DNA of 64,000 nucleotides from Rhodobacterales bacterium (GTDB taxonomy: Bacteria; Pseudomonadota; Alphaproteobacteria; Rhodobacterales; Rhodobacteraceae), in NCBI GenBank assembly GCA_002746935.1, contig PDRW01000029.1, positions 1 to 64,000 of the forward strand, read 5' to 3'. Shown here one piece after another: positions 52,760 through 61,386 of this stretch (position 1 is the first letter of the stretch; every line of letters starts with the position of its first letter). Under the pieces are notes generated by a model. That model searched no databases. It worked only from the letters and a program-made list of their open reading frames with translations, and had not been told where the DNA came from. A program made the position numbers and the translations under genes.

Positions 52760-53344
52760 TTGTACAATCGGACAGTTTCTTGGGCGAAGACGGGTGCAGC
52801 CGCTGCCACGCTGGCACTCGCCTCTCTCGCCGGCCTGGCTGCGCCTGCTACGGCGCAGGAGCAGGTGACCGTGACCAACACCGTCGACTGGGGCCTGTGG
52901 GTCGACCCGGACGGCTGTATGCACTGGTGGAGCGATGGCGGCTTCGAGGGCTATATGACCCCGCGGCGCGACCCGAAGACCGGCCAGCACATGTGCCTCA
53001 AGCGCAACACCTGCGCGGTGCCCAACACCGACGTGCTGTTCGCAACCGACAGCGCGCAACTGACGGCCAGCGGCAGGCAGTGGGTCAGGGAGTTCTTCGC
53101 CTCCGCCGGGGCCTTTGCCTATGCCGTCTATGGCCATACCGACAGCCGCGCTTCGGCCTCCTACAACCAGCGCCTGTCGCAGCGCCGCGCCGAAGCGGTC
53201 GCCGCGGAAGCCCGCGCGCAGGGTGCCGTGATCGAGCGGGTGGCGGGGTTTGGCGAAAGCCGGCCGGTGGCGCCCAACGATTCGGCTGCAAACATGCAGA
53301 AGAACCGCCGTGTTGAAATCATCTGCTACAGGTATCCGCAATGA
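52760..53344 (+). CDS. OmpA-family protein with N-terminal Cys module
   Basis: A 194-residue exported protein. Signal peptide to about residue 33 (ends PATAQEQ); a short module at 49-79 (PDGC...DPKTGQHMC, with C53 and C79 26 apart); then an OmpA-like peptidoglycan-binding domain (88-190) with VLFATDSAQLTASGR, YGHTDSRASASYNQRLSQRR and NRRVEI. It has no beta-barrel, so it is probably periplasmic or outer-membrane-associated. The only in-frame start compatible with the signal peptide is TTG at 52760, after GGGGGTAGTC. It overlaps the following lipoprotein gene by 4 bp (ATGA). The same Cys module occurs in that lipoprotein. Confidence 0.85.
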   Translation: MYNRTVSWAKTGAAAATLALASLAGLAAPATAQEQVTVTNTVDWGLWVDPDGCMHWWSDGGFEGYMTPRRDPKTGQHMCLKRNTCAVPNTDVLFATDSAQLTASGRQWVREFFASAGAFAYAVYGHTDSRASASYNQRLSQRRAEAVAAEARAQGAVIERVAGFGESRPVAPNDSAANMQKNRRVEIICYRYPQ

Positions 53345-53673
53345 CGAAGGAATTCATGCTGCTCGCGCTCATCGCGCCGCTCGCCCTGGCGGGCTGCCAG
53401 TCCACCACCTACCACGGTGGCCAGCCGAAGCTTCTGGCCCGCTCTACCGATACCGCCTGGGGGGACGCTGCCGGTCCGCGCAATGGCATTGCCGCGGTGG
53501 CGGTCACGCCGGATGGCTGCGAAGCCTGGCTGATGGATGAAGGCGTCGAAGGTTATGCCTCGACCCGCTCCGACCCGCGCACCGGCCTGCCGGTCTGTTC
53601 CGACCGGATCCCGCAGGGTTCGGTGATCGGCAATCCGGGCATCTCGCACGATTACCCGGATTATCTGCCCTGA
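53341..53673 (+). CDS. Small lipoprotein sharing the Cys module of its neighbour
   Basis: A 110-residue lipoprotein. N-terminus MTKEFMLLALIAPLALAGCQ, with lipobox LAGC (lipidated Cys19). Residues 56-86 (TPDGCEAWLMDEGVEGY then DPRTGLPVC) align without gaps to residues 49-79 of the preceding OmpA-like protein, 16 of 31 identical, with both Cys conserved at the same 26-residue spacing (C60, C86). The module is probably a disulfide-closed element. The ATG overlaps the upstream stop, so the two are made together and may form one envelope complex. No named domain is recognised. Confidence 0.82.
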   Translation: MTKEFMLLALIAPLALAGCQSTTYHGGQPKLLARSTDTAWGDAAGPRNGIAAVAVTPDGCEAWLMDEGVEGYASTRSDPRTGLPVCSDRIPQGSVIGNPGISHDYPDYLP

Positions 53674-53696
53674 TCGCGGGGTCGACCGGCGCAACC

Positions 53697-53728
53697 ATGG
53701 CCGCGGGCGCTGGCGCCCGTGGCCTTTT
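53697..53728 (+). terminator. Intrinsic terminator after the lipoprotein gene
   Basis: GGCC-G-CGGGCGC / GCGCCCG-T-GGCC stem followed by TTTT, 26 bp past the stop codon. It separates the OmpA/lipoprotein pair from the phoH operon. Confidence 0.8.
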
Positions 53729-53835
53729 GCGTGTCAGTCCCGGGAAATCTGCGGCTTCGGGGCTTCTCCGGTCTTGAATGCGCGCCCGGCACTGTGCACC
53801 TTCGCGGTTTGAACGCGTGTTTTAGGGAGCGACCC

Positions 53836-54855
53836 TTGGGCAAAGATGCCTTGATCCCCCCGCCGGAGAGCGGCGACAGAGCCGGGACCATCCTCGAATT
53901 CACCGACAACCGCCTGCTGATCGACCTTTGCGGCCAGTTCGACCGCAACCTCGCCCAGATCGAGCATCAGCTCGAGGTGCAGATCCTGCGCCGCGGCAAT
54001 CAGGTGACGGTGCATGGCGCGCGCGAGGCCCGCGACCTCGCCGCGGCGGTGTTGCAGGCGCTTTATGCGCGGCTGGAGGCGGGACGGGTGATCGAGGCGG
54101 GCGACATCGACCGCGAGATCCGGCTTGCCAGCAGCGGCGAAATGCGGCCCCGGGAGCGCGCGGATGCGGGCGGGACGCCGGTTGGAGACGGCGGCCGGAT
54201 CGAGATCGTGACCCGCAAGAAGCGCGTCGAGCCCCGCAGCGCGGCGCAGGCGGCTTATGTCCGCACCCTGTTCGACAAGGAGCTTGCCTTCGGCATCGGC
54301 CCGGCGGGCACCGGCAAGACCTACCTGGCCGTTGCCGTCGGGGTGAACATGTTTCTCGGTGGCCATGTCGACCGCATCATCCTGTCGCGCCCCGCTGTCG
54401 AGGCGGGGGAGAAGCTCGGCTACCTGCCCGGCGACATGAAGGACAAGGTCGACCCCTACATGCAGCCGCTCTACGATGCGCTGAACGATTTTCTGCCGGG
54501 CAAGCAGGTGGCGAAGCTGATCGAGGAAAAGCGCATCGAGATCGCGCCGCTGGCCTTCATGCGGGGGCGGACGCTGTCGAACGCCTTTGTCGTGCTCGAC
54601 GAGGCGCAGAACGCCACCACCATGCAGATGAAGATGTTTCTCACCCGGCTGGGGGAGGGGTCGCGGATGGTGGTGACCGGCGACCGCAGCCAGGTGGATC
54701 TGCCGCGTGGGGTGTTTTCGGGGCTGCGCGAGGCGGAGCAGTTGCTGAAGGGGGTCGAGGGCATTGCCTTCAGCTATTTCACATCGCGGGACGTGGTGCG
54801 CCATCCGCTGGTGGCGCGGATCATCGACGCTTATGACGGGGCGGAACCGCGGTGA
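53836..54855 (+). CDS. phoH: PhoH family protein
   Basis: A 339-residue PhoH-like ATPase (YbeZ), linked to RNA metabolism and ribosome quality control together with YbeY. The N-terminal KH-like region is about 20-100. The P-loop domain has GIGPAGTGKTYLAVA, LSRPAVEAGEKLGYLPGDM, the Walker B LDEAQNAT, and TGDRSQVDLP. A TTG at 53836 with AGGGAG six bases upstream is the likely start; the frame is open 39 codons further up but crosses the region just after a terminator. The phoH-ybeY-corC-lnt order is conserved in proteobacteria. Confidence 0.93.
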   Translation: MGKDALIPPPESGDRAGTILEFTDNRLLIDLCGQFDRNLAQIEHQLEVQILRRGNQVTVHGAREARDLAAAVLQALYARLEAGRVIEAGDIDREIRLASSGEMRPRERADAGGTPVGDGGRIEIVTRKKRVEPRSAAQAAYVRTLFDKELAFGIGPAGTGKTYLAVAVGVNMFLGGHVDRIILSRPAVEAGEKLGYLPGDMKDKVDPYMQPLYDALNDFLPGKQVAKLIEEKRIEIAPLAFMRGRTLSNAFVVLDEAQNATTMQMKMFLTRLGEGSRMVVTGDRSQVDLPRGVFSGLREAEQLLKGVEGIAFSYFTSRDVVRHPLVARIIDAYDGAEPR

Positions 54856-54919
54856 TTTGTCGGGGGCTATATCCTCCGGCCGCCCCCGGTTGTTTCCGGA
54901 ACGAAGAAGACCATCGAAG

Positions 54920-55408
54920 ATGATAGTGGATGTGATCATTGAAGAGCCGCGCTGGGAGGCGGTCGGGCTGTCGGATCTGGCGGAGCGGGCCTGTGGGGCG
55001 GCCTTGGCGCATCTGGGGGTCGAGGGGGCGGAGATTTCGCTGCTGGCCTGTGGAGATGAGCGGATCGCCGGTCTGAACAGCGATTTTCGCGGCAGGCCCG
55101 CGCCGACCAATGTGTTGTCCTGGCCTTCGGAGGAGCGCGGCGCGGATGAGCCCGGCGGGGCACCCGAACCGCCGCAGGATCCCGAGCTTGGCGACATCGC
55201 CATCGCCTATGAGACCTGCGCCCGCGAGGCGGCGGCGGCGGGCAAGCCCATGGGGGAGCATGTGACCCATCTTCTGGTGCACGGAACCCTGCATTTGTTG
55301 GGTTATGACCACATCCATGACAAAGATGCGTGTTTGATGGAGGCGCTGGAGGTGGAAATACTTGGCAAGTTGGGGCTTGCCGACCCATATGAGTCCGAGA
55401 GCGGGTGA
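54920..55408 (+). CDS. ybeY: Endoribonuclease YbeY (rRNA maturation factor)
   Basis: A 162-residue metal-dependent endoribonuclease needed for 16S rRNA 3'-end maturation and 70S quality control. The zinc motif is HGTLHLLGYDH with H121, H125 and H131. Other landmarks are NSDFRGRPAPTNVLSWP (53-69, with NxxxRxxxxPTNVLSFP-type identity) and LGDIAIAYE. An insertion of about 15 residues (EERGADEPGGAPEPPQ) separates these two, as in other alphaproteobacteria. The ATG at 54920 is preceded only by a weak GAAGA. It is 64 bp after phoH. Confidence 0.94.
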   Translation: MIVDVIIEEPRWEAVGLSDLAERACGAALAHLGVEGAEISLLACGDERIAGLNSDFRGRPAPTNVLSWPSEERGADEPGGAPEPPQDPELGDIAIAYETCAREAAAAGKPMGEHVTHLLVHGTLHLLGYDHIHDKDACLMEALEVEILGKLGLADPYESESG

Positions 55409-55442
55409 TCCCGCCTCATGACCGGTACCATTGGAAGGAAAG

Positions 55443-56339
55443 ATGGGAGACAGCAGCGAAGGTTCCCCTGGCGCGGCGCGTGGCGCGCTGAAGGAGGGGG
55501 AAAGCAAGCCCGCCCGATTGTTGGGGCGGCTCATCGGCGCCCTGAGCCCCGGCGAGGCCGGGGAGGCGGAGGTCGACATTCCGGCGCTGGCGGGCGCGAC
55601 GCCGATCCAGGATGCGCCGGGAATGCTGAACCTGCGGCGGATGCGCGTCGAGGATGTGATGCTGCCGAAGGCAGAGATCGTTTCGGTGGCGGAGGATATT
55701 TCCAAGGACGATCTGGTGGAGGTGTTCCGTTCGTCGGGGCTCAGCCGGGTGCCGGTGTTTCGCGGCACGCTCGACAGCCCCGTGGGCCTCGTGCATCTGA
55801 AGGATCTGGCGCTGCGGCACGGGTTCAACGGCGACCGCAGCAAGGCCTATGACCTTGCGAAGATCCTGCGGCCCCTGCTGTTTGCGCCGCCGTCGATGCC
55901 GATCGGGGTGTTGCTGTCGAAGATGCAGGCCGAGCGCACCCATATGGCGCTGGTGATCGACGAATATGGCGGGGTCGACGGGCTGGTGACCATCGAGGAT
56001 CTGATCGAACAGGTGATCGGCGAGATCGAGGATGAACACGACCTCGAGGAGGGCGCGCTCTGGGTGCAGGAGGCGGCGGGCAGCTATCTTGCCGAGGCGC
56101 GGGCGCCGCTCGAGGAATTCGAGGCCGGGACGGGGCTGCGGCTCAGTGGTTATGATGAGGATGACGAGGAGATCGACACGCTCGGCGGTATCGTCTTCCT
56201 CTATGCCGGGCATGTGCCCACAAGGGGCGAGGTGATCCTGCACCCCAACGGGGTCGAGTTCGAGGTGGTCGATGCCGATTCGCGCCGCATCAAGCGGCTG
56301 CGGGTGCGGCTGCCCGAAGCGGCGGCGGATGCCGGCTGA
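55443..56339 (+). CDS. CorC/HlyC-family CBS-domain protein
   Basis: A 298-residue cytoplasmic protein of the CorC type (magnesium/cobalt efflux or hemolysin-related). Two CBS domains (about 60-190) contain VEDVMLPKAEIVSV, LSRVPVFRG and MALVIDEYGGVDGLVTIEDLI; a C-terminal transporter-associated domain (about 215-295) has LAEARAPLEEFE and DTLGGIVFLYAGHVPTRGE. There is no membrane segment. The ATG at 55443 follows GGAAGGAAAG; a TTG at 55431 would give four extra residues. Between ybeY and lnt, the usual place. The last 11 bases overlap lnt. Confidence 0.9.
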   Translation: MGDSSEGSPGAARGALKEGESKPARLLGRLIGALSPGEAGEAEVDIPALAGATPIQDAPGMLNLRRMRVEDVMLPKAEIVSVAEDISKDDLVEVFRSSGLSRVPVFRGTLDSPVGLVHLKDLALRHGFNGDRSKAYDLAKILRPLLFAPPSMPIGVLLSKMQAERTHMALVIDEYGGVDGLVTIEDLIEQVIGEIEDEHDLEEGALWVQEAAGSYLAEARAPLEEFEAGTGLRLSGYDEDDEEIDTLGGIVFLYAGHVPTRGEVILHPNGVEFEVVDADSRRIKRLRVRLPEAAADAG

Positions 56340-57909
56340 TCCGGTGATGGCCCGGGCGGGTGCGCGAGTCGTGGCGTGGCTCGCGGCGGGCCGCTCGCGG
56401 CAAGTGGGCGCGGGCTTTCTGGCGGGGCTGCTGGCGGCGCTGGGGCAGGCGCCCTACGGGCTCTGGCCGGCGGCGCTCGCGGGGCTGGCGCTGGGCCATG
56501 GGATCCTCACCCTCGCGGGCAGGGCGGGGCGCGCCGCATGGATCGGCTGGGGGGTCGGGCTTGGCTATTTCGGCCTGACTTTGGGGTGGATCGTCCACCC
56601 CTTTCTTGTCGATGTTGCACGCCACGGCTGGATGGCGCCCTTTGCCTGGGGGCTGATGGCGGGCGGCATGGCGCTGTTCTGGGCGGCGGGTTTTGCGCTG
56701 GCGTACTGGCTCACCCCCGGCGGGCGCGGGCGCTGGCTGGCCCTTGCGGCGGCACTGGGGGCGGCGGAGCTGTTGCGGGCGCATCTGTGGACCGGCTTTC
56801 CCTGGGGCGGGCCGGGGCTTGCCTGGATCGACACGCCGGTGGCCCAGCTTGCGCGGTACATCGGGGCCTTCGGCCTCTCGGTGCTGAGCTTCGCGGCGGC
56901 GGGGTTGCTCGCCGGGGCGGTGCGGCGCCGCCGGGCGCTGCCGCTGGCCGCCTTCGGCGCCGGGCTTGCGCTCGCCTTCGGCGCGGGCTGGGTCGCCGGT
57001 GGTCTGGCAGATGCGGGCGGCGTGCCGGAGCGGGCGGGGTTGGCGCGGGCGGAGCCCGCGCGGTTGCGTCTGGTCCAGCCCAACGCGCCGCAACATCTGA
57101 AATGGGATCCCGACTGGATCTGGACGTTTTACGACCGCGCGGTCGCGCTGACCCGCGCCCCCGCCGACGGGCCGCCGCCGGATCTGGTGATCTGGCCCGA
57201 AACCGCGGTTCCGGTGCTGCTGGGCCAGAGCCCGTCGCTTCAGGCCGAAATCGCCAACGCCGCCCGGCCGGCGCCGCTGATCGCCGGGATCCGCCGGCTC
57301 GACGGCCAGCGGCTCTACAATGCGCTGGTGCTGTTCGGCGGCGACGGCAGCCCGGCGGCGATCTACGACAAGCACCACATCGTGCCCTTTGGCGAATATG
57401 TGCCACTGGGCGATCTGCTCGGGCGCTTCGGCATCCATGGGCTGGCGGCGCGCGAGGGCCATGGCTATTCGCGCGGCCCGGGGGCGCAGTTGCTCGCCTT
57501 GCCCGGCCCCCTCGGCAGAGCGCTGCCGCTGATCTGCTACGAGGCGATCTTCCCGCGCGATCTGCGCGCCGCTCCCGGCCGCGCCGACTGGATCCTGCAA
57601 ATCACCAACGACGCCTGGTTCGGCACCTTTTCGGGGCCCTATCAGCATCTGGTTCAGGCGCGGTTCCGGGCGATCGAGTTCGGCCTGCCGGTGGTGCGGG
57701 TGGCCAATACCGGGGTGTCGGCGGCGATCGGTCCGCGCGGCAGGGTGCTGGCGGCGCTGCCGCTCGGCGAGGCGGGGTATCTCGACACCGCTCTGCCCGC
57801 GCCGCTGCCGCCCACGCCCTATGCCCGGCTCGGCGATCTTCCGCTCGCGTTTCTGTTGTTCGTGGCACTCGCGGCGGTTGCGGCAATGCGCCTGCGCGAA
57901 ACCGGTTGA
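56329..57909 (+). CDS. lnt: Apolipoprotein N-acyltransferase
   Basis: The last step of lipoprotein maturation: N-acylation of the lipid-bearing Cys at the periplasmic face of the inner membrane. A 526-residue protein with about six N-terminal membrane helices (about 20-235) and a nitrilase-type domain. The catalytic triad is in LVIWPETAVPVLL (Glu), YDKHHIVPFGEYVPLG (Lys) and LICYEAIFPRD (Cys); the ITNDAWFGTFSGPYQHL segment is diagnostic. The final helix is near the C-terminus. The ATG at 56329 overlaps corC by 11 bp; the ATG at 56347 is a possible alternative. Its stop overlaps the predicted metK -35 box. Confidence 0.95.
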   Translation: MPADPVMARAGARVVAWLAAGRSRQVGAGFLAGLLAALGQAPYGLWPAALAGLALGHGILTLAGRAGRAAWIGWGVGLGYFGLTLGWIVHPFLVDVARHGWMAPFAWGLMAGGMALFWAAGFALAYWLTPGGRGRWLALAAALGAAELLRAHLWTGFPWGGPGLAWIDTPVAQLARYIGAFGLSVLSFAAAGLLAGAVRRRRALPLAAFGAGLALAFGAGWVAGGLADAGGVPERAGLARAEPARLRLVQPNAPQHLKWDPDWIWTFYDRAVALTRAPADGPPPDLVIWPETAVPVLLGQSPSLQAEIANAARPAPLIAGIRRLDGQRLYNALVLFGGDGSPAAIYDKHHIVPFGEYVPLGDLLGRFGIHGLAAREGHGYSRGPGAQLLALPGPLGRALPLICYEAIFPRDLRAAPGRADWILQITNDAWFGTFSGPYQHLVQARFRAIEFGLPVVRVANTGVSAAIGPRGRVLAALPLGEAGYLDTALPAPLPPTPYARLGDLPLAFLLFVALAAVAAMRLRETG

Positions 57910-57934
57910 CCCGGGCGCGGGGCAGCGATACCTC
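57906..57934 (+). promoter_or_regulatory. Predicted metK promoter
   Basis: TTGACC, a 17-bp spacer, TACCTC. Transcription would begin about 57941, directly at the start of the riboswitch. The -35 overlaps the lnt stop codon. Confidence 0.5.
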
Positions 57935-57945
57935 CGCCCGGCACA

Positions 57946-57991
57946 CCGCCACAACGGCTTCCTGACGTGGCGGCTTTGAGTCAATGGAGCG
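57946..57991 (+). promoter_or_regulatory. SAM/SAH riboswitch in the metK leader
   Basis: The 5' leader of metK matches the SAM/SAH riboswitch. P1 stem: CCGCCAC (57946-57952) with GTGGCGG (57967-57973). The conserved loop is AACGGCTTCCTGAC. A linker and then AATGGAGC (57983-57990) follow, whose Shine-Dalgarno GGAG (57986-57989) can pair with GCTTCC (57957-57962) to form the H-type pseudoknot. SAM binding should stabilise this and block translation of metK, giving feedback control. The class is known from Rhodobacterales metK leaders. Confidence 0.92.
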
Positions 57992-57997
57992 CTTCAC

Positions 57998-59179
57998 ATG
58001 TCCCTGCAAGACTACATCTTCACCTCGGAATCGGTGTCCGAGGGCCACCCCGACAAGGTATGCGACCGGATTTCGGATGCCGTGCTCGATGCCTTCCTCG
58101 CCGAGGAGCCCGAGGCCCATGTGGCCTGTGAAACCTTCGCCACCACCAACCGTGTGGTGGTCGGCGGCGAGGTCAAGATGTCGACCGTGGACAAGGCGCT
58201 GGCGATGAAGGACCGCGTCGACAGTATCGTGCGCGCCTGTGTGAAGGACATCGGCTATGAGCAGGAGGGGTTCGACCACCGCACGCTGGAGGTGACCAAC
58301 CTGCTGCACGGCCAGTCGGCCGATATTGCCCAGGGGGTCGATGCGGCCGAGGGCCAGGAAGAGGGCGCGGGCGATCAGGGGATCATGTTCGGCTATGCCG
58401 TGGACGAAACCCCGGAGCTGATGCCGGCGCCGATCCATTATGCCCATGACATCCTGCGCCGCCTCGCGGATTTGCGCAAATCCGACACATCGCTGCCGCT
58501 CGGCCCCGATGCCAAGACCCAGCTTTCGGTGCGTTACGAGGCCGGCAGGCCGGTCGGGGTGAGCCAGGTGGTGCTGTCGTCGCAGCATCTCGACCCGGCC
58601 ATGACCTCGGATGACGTGCGCGCCATCGTCGCGCCGGTGATCGAGGCGGCGCTGCCCGAAGGCTGGCTCACGGGTGAGACCGTCTGGCATGTCAACCCGA
58701 CCGGGGCCTTCGTGATCGGCGGGCCGGACGGCGACGCGGGGCTCACCGGGCGCAAGATCATCGTCGACACCTATGGCGGCGCCGCGCCGCACGGGGGCGG
58801 GGCGTTTTCCGGCAAGGATCCGACCAAGGTGGACCGGTCTGCCGCCTATGCCGCGCGCTATCTGGCGAAAAACGTGGTGGCGGCGGGGCTCGCCGGGCGC
58901 TGCACCTTGCAGCTGTCCTATGCCATCGGCGTGGCGCGGCCGCTGTCGATCTATGTCGACACCCATCACACCGGCAAGGTGCCCGAAGCGGCGATCGAGA
59001 AGGCGGTGGGCCAGATCATGGACCTCACCCCGCGCGGCATCCGCACCCATCTCGGGCTCAACCGGCCGATCTACCAGCGCACCGCGGCTTACGGCCATTT
59101 CGGCCGCGCGCCGGATGCGGAAGGCGGGTTTTCCTGGGAAAAGACGGATCTCGTCGAATCCTTGCGGAACGCCGTCTGA
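57998..59179 (+). CDS. metK: S-adenosylmethionine synthetase
   Basis: Makes SAM from methionine and ATP. The 393-residue enzyme has [17 protein letters not shown] (ATP/Mg site), [12 protein letters not shown] (conserved hexapeptide region), [14 protein letters not shown], and [19 protein letters not shown], the P-loop-like signature. All domains and the full length are present. The ATG at 57998 lies 8 bases after the GGAG that forms part of the riboswitch pseudoknot. Its regulation by SAM at the translational level is therefore visible in the sequence. Confidence 0.97.
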   Translation: MSLQDYIFTSESVSEGHPDKVCDRISDAVLDAFLAEEPEAHVACETFATTNRVVVGGEVKMSTVDKALAMKDRVDSIVRACVKDIGYEQEGFDHRTLEVTNLLHGQSADIAQGVDAAEGQEEGAGDQGIMFGYAVDETPELMPAPIHYAHDILRRLADLRKSDTSLPLGPDAKTQLSVRYEAGRPVGVSQVVLSSQHLDPAMTSDDVRAIVAPVIEAALPEGWLTGETVWHVNPTGAFVIGGPDGDAGLTGRKIIVDTYGGAAPHGGGAFSGKDPTKVDRSAAYAARYLAKNVVAAGLAGRCTLQLSYAIGVARPLSIYVDTHHTGKVPEAAIEKAVGQIMDLTPRGIRTHLGLNRPIYQRTAAYGHFGRAPDAEGGFSWEKTDLVESLRNAV

Positions 59180-59227
59180 GCGGCGCATGATCGCCCGAAT
59201 TCCGGCGGATTTTCCTCCGATACTCAA

Positions 59228-59255
59228 CAGAGGCGCGCCCCGGGTGGCGCCTCTG
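59228..59255 (+). terminator. Hairpin after metK
   Basis: CAGAGGCGC (59228-59236) and GCGCCTCTG (59247-59255), a 9-bp perfect stem with a 10-base loop, 49 bp after the metK stop. There is no T-run; the following gene starts 18 bp later, so it may attenuate rather than end transcription. Confidence 0.45.
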
Positions 59256-59272
59256 GCGTGCAGGAGGAAGAT

Positions 59273-59608
59273 GTGACCTACAAGAGTATCGAGATCTATT
59301 ACGATATCGGCAAGATCCCGGGGATCGCCGCCACTGATGAAAAGACCGGCTTTCCGCGCCCCGAAGAGATCGGGCTGGCCCTCGATTTCCGCAACAATGC
59401 CATGGAATTGATCGAGGAAGCATTGATGGAAGCGGGGGCGGGTGAATGGGAAGGCGCCGAGATCGGCATGGGCGAGGTCAATTTCGGCTTCACTGTGGAC
59501 GATTTCGAGCGTGCCGAAGCGATCGTGCGCAAGGCGGTCGAGGGTACGGAATTCGCCGGTATCCGCGAGATTGCCCGCACTGAATCCGCCATGACCGGAA
59601 CCGGCTGA
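59273..59608 (+). CDS. Hypothetical protein downstream of metK
   Basis: A 111-residue acidic cytoplasmic protein of no recognised family. It begins MTYKSIEIYYDIGKIPGIAA and contains RPEEIGLALDFRNNAMELIE, GEVNFGFTVDDFERAEAIVR and KAVEGTEFAGI; an alternating beta-alpha pattern is suggested. The start is GTG at 59273 with AGGAGG five bases upstream, a very strong ribosome site. It lies between metK and trmB and could be read through from metK. Codon use is normal for the genome. Confidence 0.78.
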   Translation: MTYKSIEIYYDIGKIPGIAATDEKTGFPRPEEIGLALDFRNNAMELIEEALMEAGAGEWEGAEIGMGEVNFGFTVDDFERAEAIVRKAVEGTEFAGIREIARTESAMTGTG

Positions 59609-59675
59609 GCCCCGCGGTTGCGGGTATCTGCTGCCAGTGCTTGACGGCCGTGTGCCGCCCGGCCACAAGGCCCGC

Positions 59676-60425
59676 ATGACCGAGGATCGCCCCCAGCCCC
59701 GTGCCCCCGAAAGCGCTGACGGAAGCGTCCGGCATCCGGCGCGCCGGCGCAATTTCTACGGCCGTCTCAAGGGCAAGCATCTGCGGGCGAGCCAGCAGGC
59801 CTATCTCGATGAGGATCTCGCCGGGCTCTCACCCGGTCCCGTCGACTGGCAAGCCAACCCCGACCGGAACCCGCTCGATCTGGAGGCGCTGTTCGGCGCC
59901 CGTCCGGTCTGGCTCGAAGTGGGCTTCGGCGGCGGCGAGCACATGGTGCATCAGGCGGGGCTGCACCCCGAGGTCGGGATCATCGGCTGCGAGCCCTATA
60001 TCAACGGCGTCGCCATGCTGCTCGGCAAGCTGCGCGCGGCGGAGGTGACCAATCTGCGCATCCATCCGGGCGATGTGCGCGACCTGTTCGACGTGCTGCC
60101 CGCCGGAAGCCTCGACAAGGTCTTCGTGCTCTACCCCGACCCATGGCCCAAGAAGCGCCACCATCGCCGCCGCTTCGTGACGCCGGAATACCTCGCCCCG
60201 CTCCACCGGGCGATGAGGCCGGGGGCGGAATTGCGCATCGCCAGCGATATTCCCGATTATATCCGACAGGCGCTGGAAGAAGTGCCCCGCGCCGGATTCG
60301 ACTGGTGCGCCGAAAGCGCCGCCGACTGGCGCGCGCCTTGGGATGACTGGATGTCCACCCGCTATGAGCAGAAGGCGATCCGCGAGCACCGCCGACCGTA
60401 TTACCTCACCTTCCGCAGGCGCTGA
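59676..60425 (+). CDS. trmB: tRNA (guanine-N7-)-methyltransferase
   Basis: Forms m7G46 in tRNA variable loops using SAM. A 249-residue protein with an N-terminal basic extension (HPARRRNFYGRLKGKHLR), the SAM motif WLEVGFGGGEHMVHQA, EPYINGVAMLL, NLRIHPGDVRDLF, and the TrmB signature VFVLYPDPWPKKRHHRRR. It ends with the STRYEQKAIREHRRPYYL block typical of the family. The ATG at 59676 has AAGG upstream. It follows the small metK-linked gene and, being SAM-dependent, suits the neighbourhood. Confidence 0.95.
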   Translation: MTEDRPQPRAPESADGSVRHPARRRNFYGRLKGKHLRASQQAYLDEDLAGLSPGPVDWQANPDRNPLDLEALFGARPVWLEVGFGGGEHMVHQAGLHPEVGIIGCEPYINGVAMLLGKLRAAEVTNLRIHPGDVRDLFDVLPAGSLDKVFVLYPDPWPKKRHHRRRFVTPEYLAPLHRAMRPGAELRIASDIPDYIRQALEEVPRAGFDWCAESAADWRAPWDDWMSTRYEQKAIREHRRPYYLTFRRR

Positions 60426-60484
60426 CCGGCGCGGCCGACCACCGGGACGCACATCCGGGGCCGCGGCACCCCGCGGCCACCGCC

Positions 60485-61252
60485 TCAGAACGCGTCCTTG
60501 GCGGCACGGATATGGGCGAAGACCTCCTCGTCCGACGCCCCTTCCATTCCGAGCCCCGCCTTCACCCCGGGCTCCCGGGCACGCAAAAACGGGTTGGTCG
60601 CCAGTTCCAACTCCAGCGACGAGGGCACGGTGGGCGTGCCGAGGGCCCGGGCCCGGGCCGTCAGCGCATTGCGTTCGGCAAGGGCGGGGTTGTCCGGGTC
60701 CACCGTCACCGCGAAACGGCCGTTGGCGGCGGTGTATTCATGGCCCGAGCAGATCAGCGTGTCCTTCGGCAGCGCCATCAGCCGCGACAGCGTTGCCCAC
60801 ATCTGCGCGGGCGTTCCCTCGAACAGCCGCCCGCAGCCGAGCGCCATCAGCGAATCTCCGGTGAAGGCGGCGCCGAGGCGGGGCAGGTAATAGGCCACAT
60901 GGCCGCTGGTATGCCCCGCCGCATCAATCACCTGCACCTCGCGCCCCCACATGTCGTAGACCTGCCCGGGCTCCACCGCCACATCGAGCGGCGGCAGCCG
61001 GTGGGCATCGCGCGCGGCGCCGATGACCTCCGGGTGATAGGCCGCCACCAGCTCGCCCACCGCACCGGTATGGTCGCTGTGGTGGTGGGTGAGAAAGATA
61101 TGCGTCAACTGCCAGTCGTGCCGCTCCAGCTCGCGCTGGACCGGCCAGTGTTCCGGGGCGTCGAACAATGCGGTCGCGCCCGACTTCCGGTCATGCACCA
61201 GGAAGGCATAATTGTCCGCGAGGCAGGGAATGGTTTCGAGCTCGAGAGTCAT
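60485..61252 (-). CDS. gloB: Hydroxyacylglutathione hydrolase (glyoxalase II)
   Basis: Hydrolyses S-lactoylglutathione to lactate and glutathione in methylglyoxal detoxification. A 255-residue metallo-beta-lactamase-fold enzyme with the dinuclear metal motif THHHSDHTG (H56, H58, D60, H61), [12 protein letters not shown] and [17 protein letters not shown], and the C-terminal HAGH domain with [13 protein letters not shown] and [12 protein letters not shown]. The ATG at 61252 is preceded by GGAGGG. It is divergent from a SAM-dependent methyltransferase gene, a pairing common in Rhodobacterales. Confidence 0.95.
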   Translation of the reverse strand: MTLELETIPCLADNYAFLVHDRKSGATALFDAPEHWPVQRELERHDWQLTHIFLTHHHSDHTGAVGELVAAYHPEVIGAARDAHRLPPLDVAVEPGQVYDMWGREVQVIDAAGHTSGHVAYYLPRLGAAFTGDSLMALGCGRLFEGTPAQMWATLSRLMALPKDTLICSGHEYTAANGRFAVTVDPDNPALAERNALTARARALGTPTVPSSLELELATNPFLRAREPGVKAGLGMEGASDEEVFAHIRAAKDAF

Positions 61253-61386
61253 CGGTGGCGCCCTCCTTGGCATGGGAAGTGTTGCCCAATCCCGGGTTCG
61301 GGTACAACATCCGGACCTTACCGGCAATCCGTGAATGCCGCCAGCGCATGGCCCGATGCTTCGCCTGCCCCCGCCAAACCCCGTCT

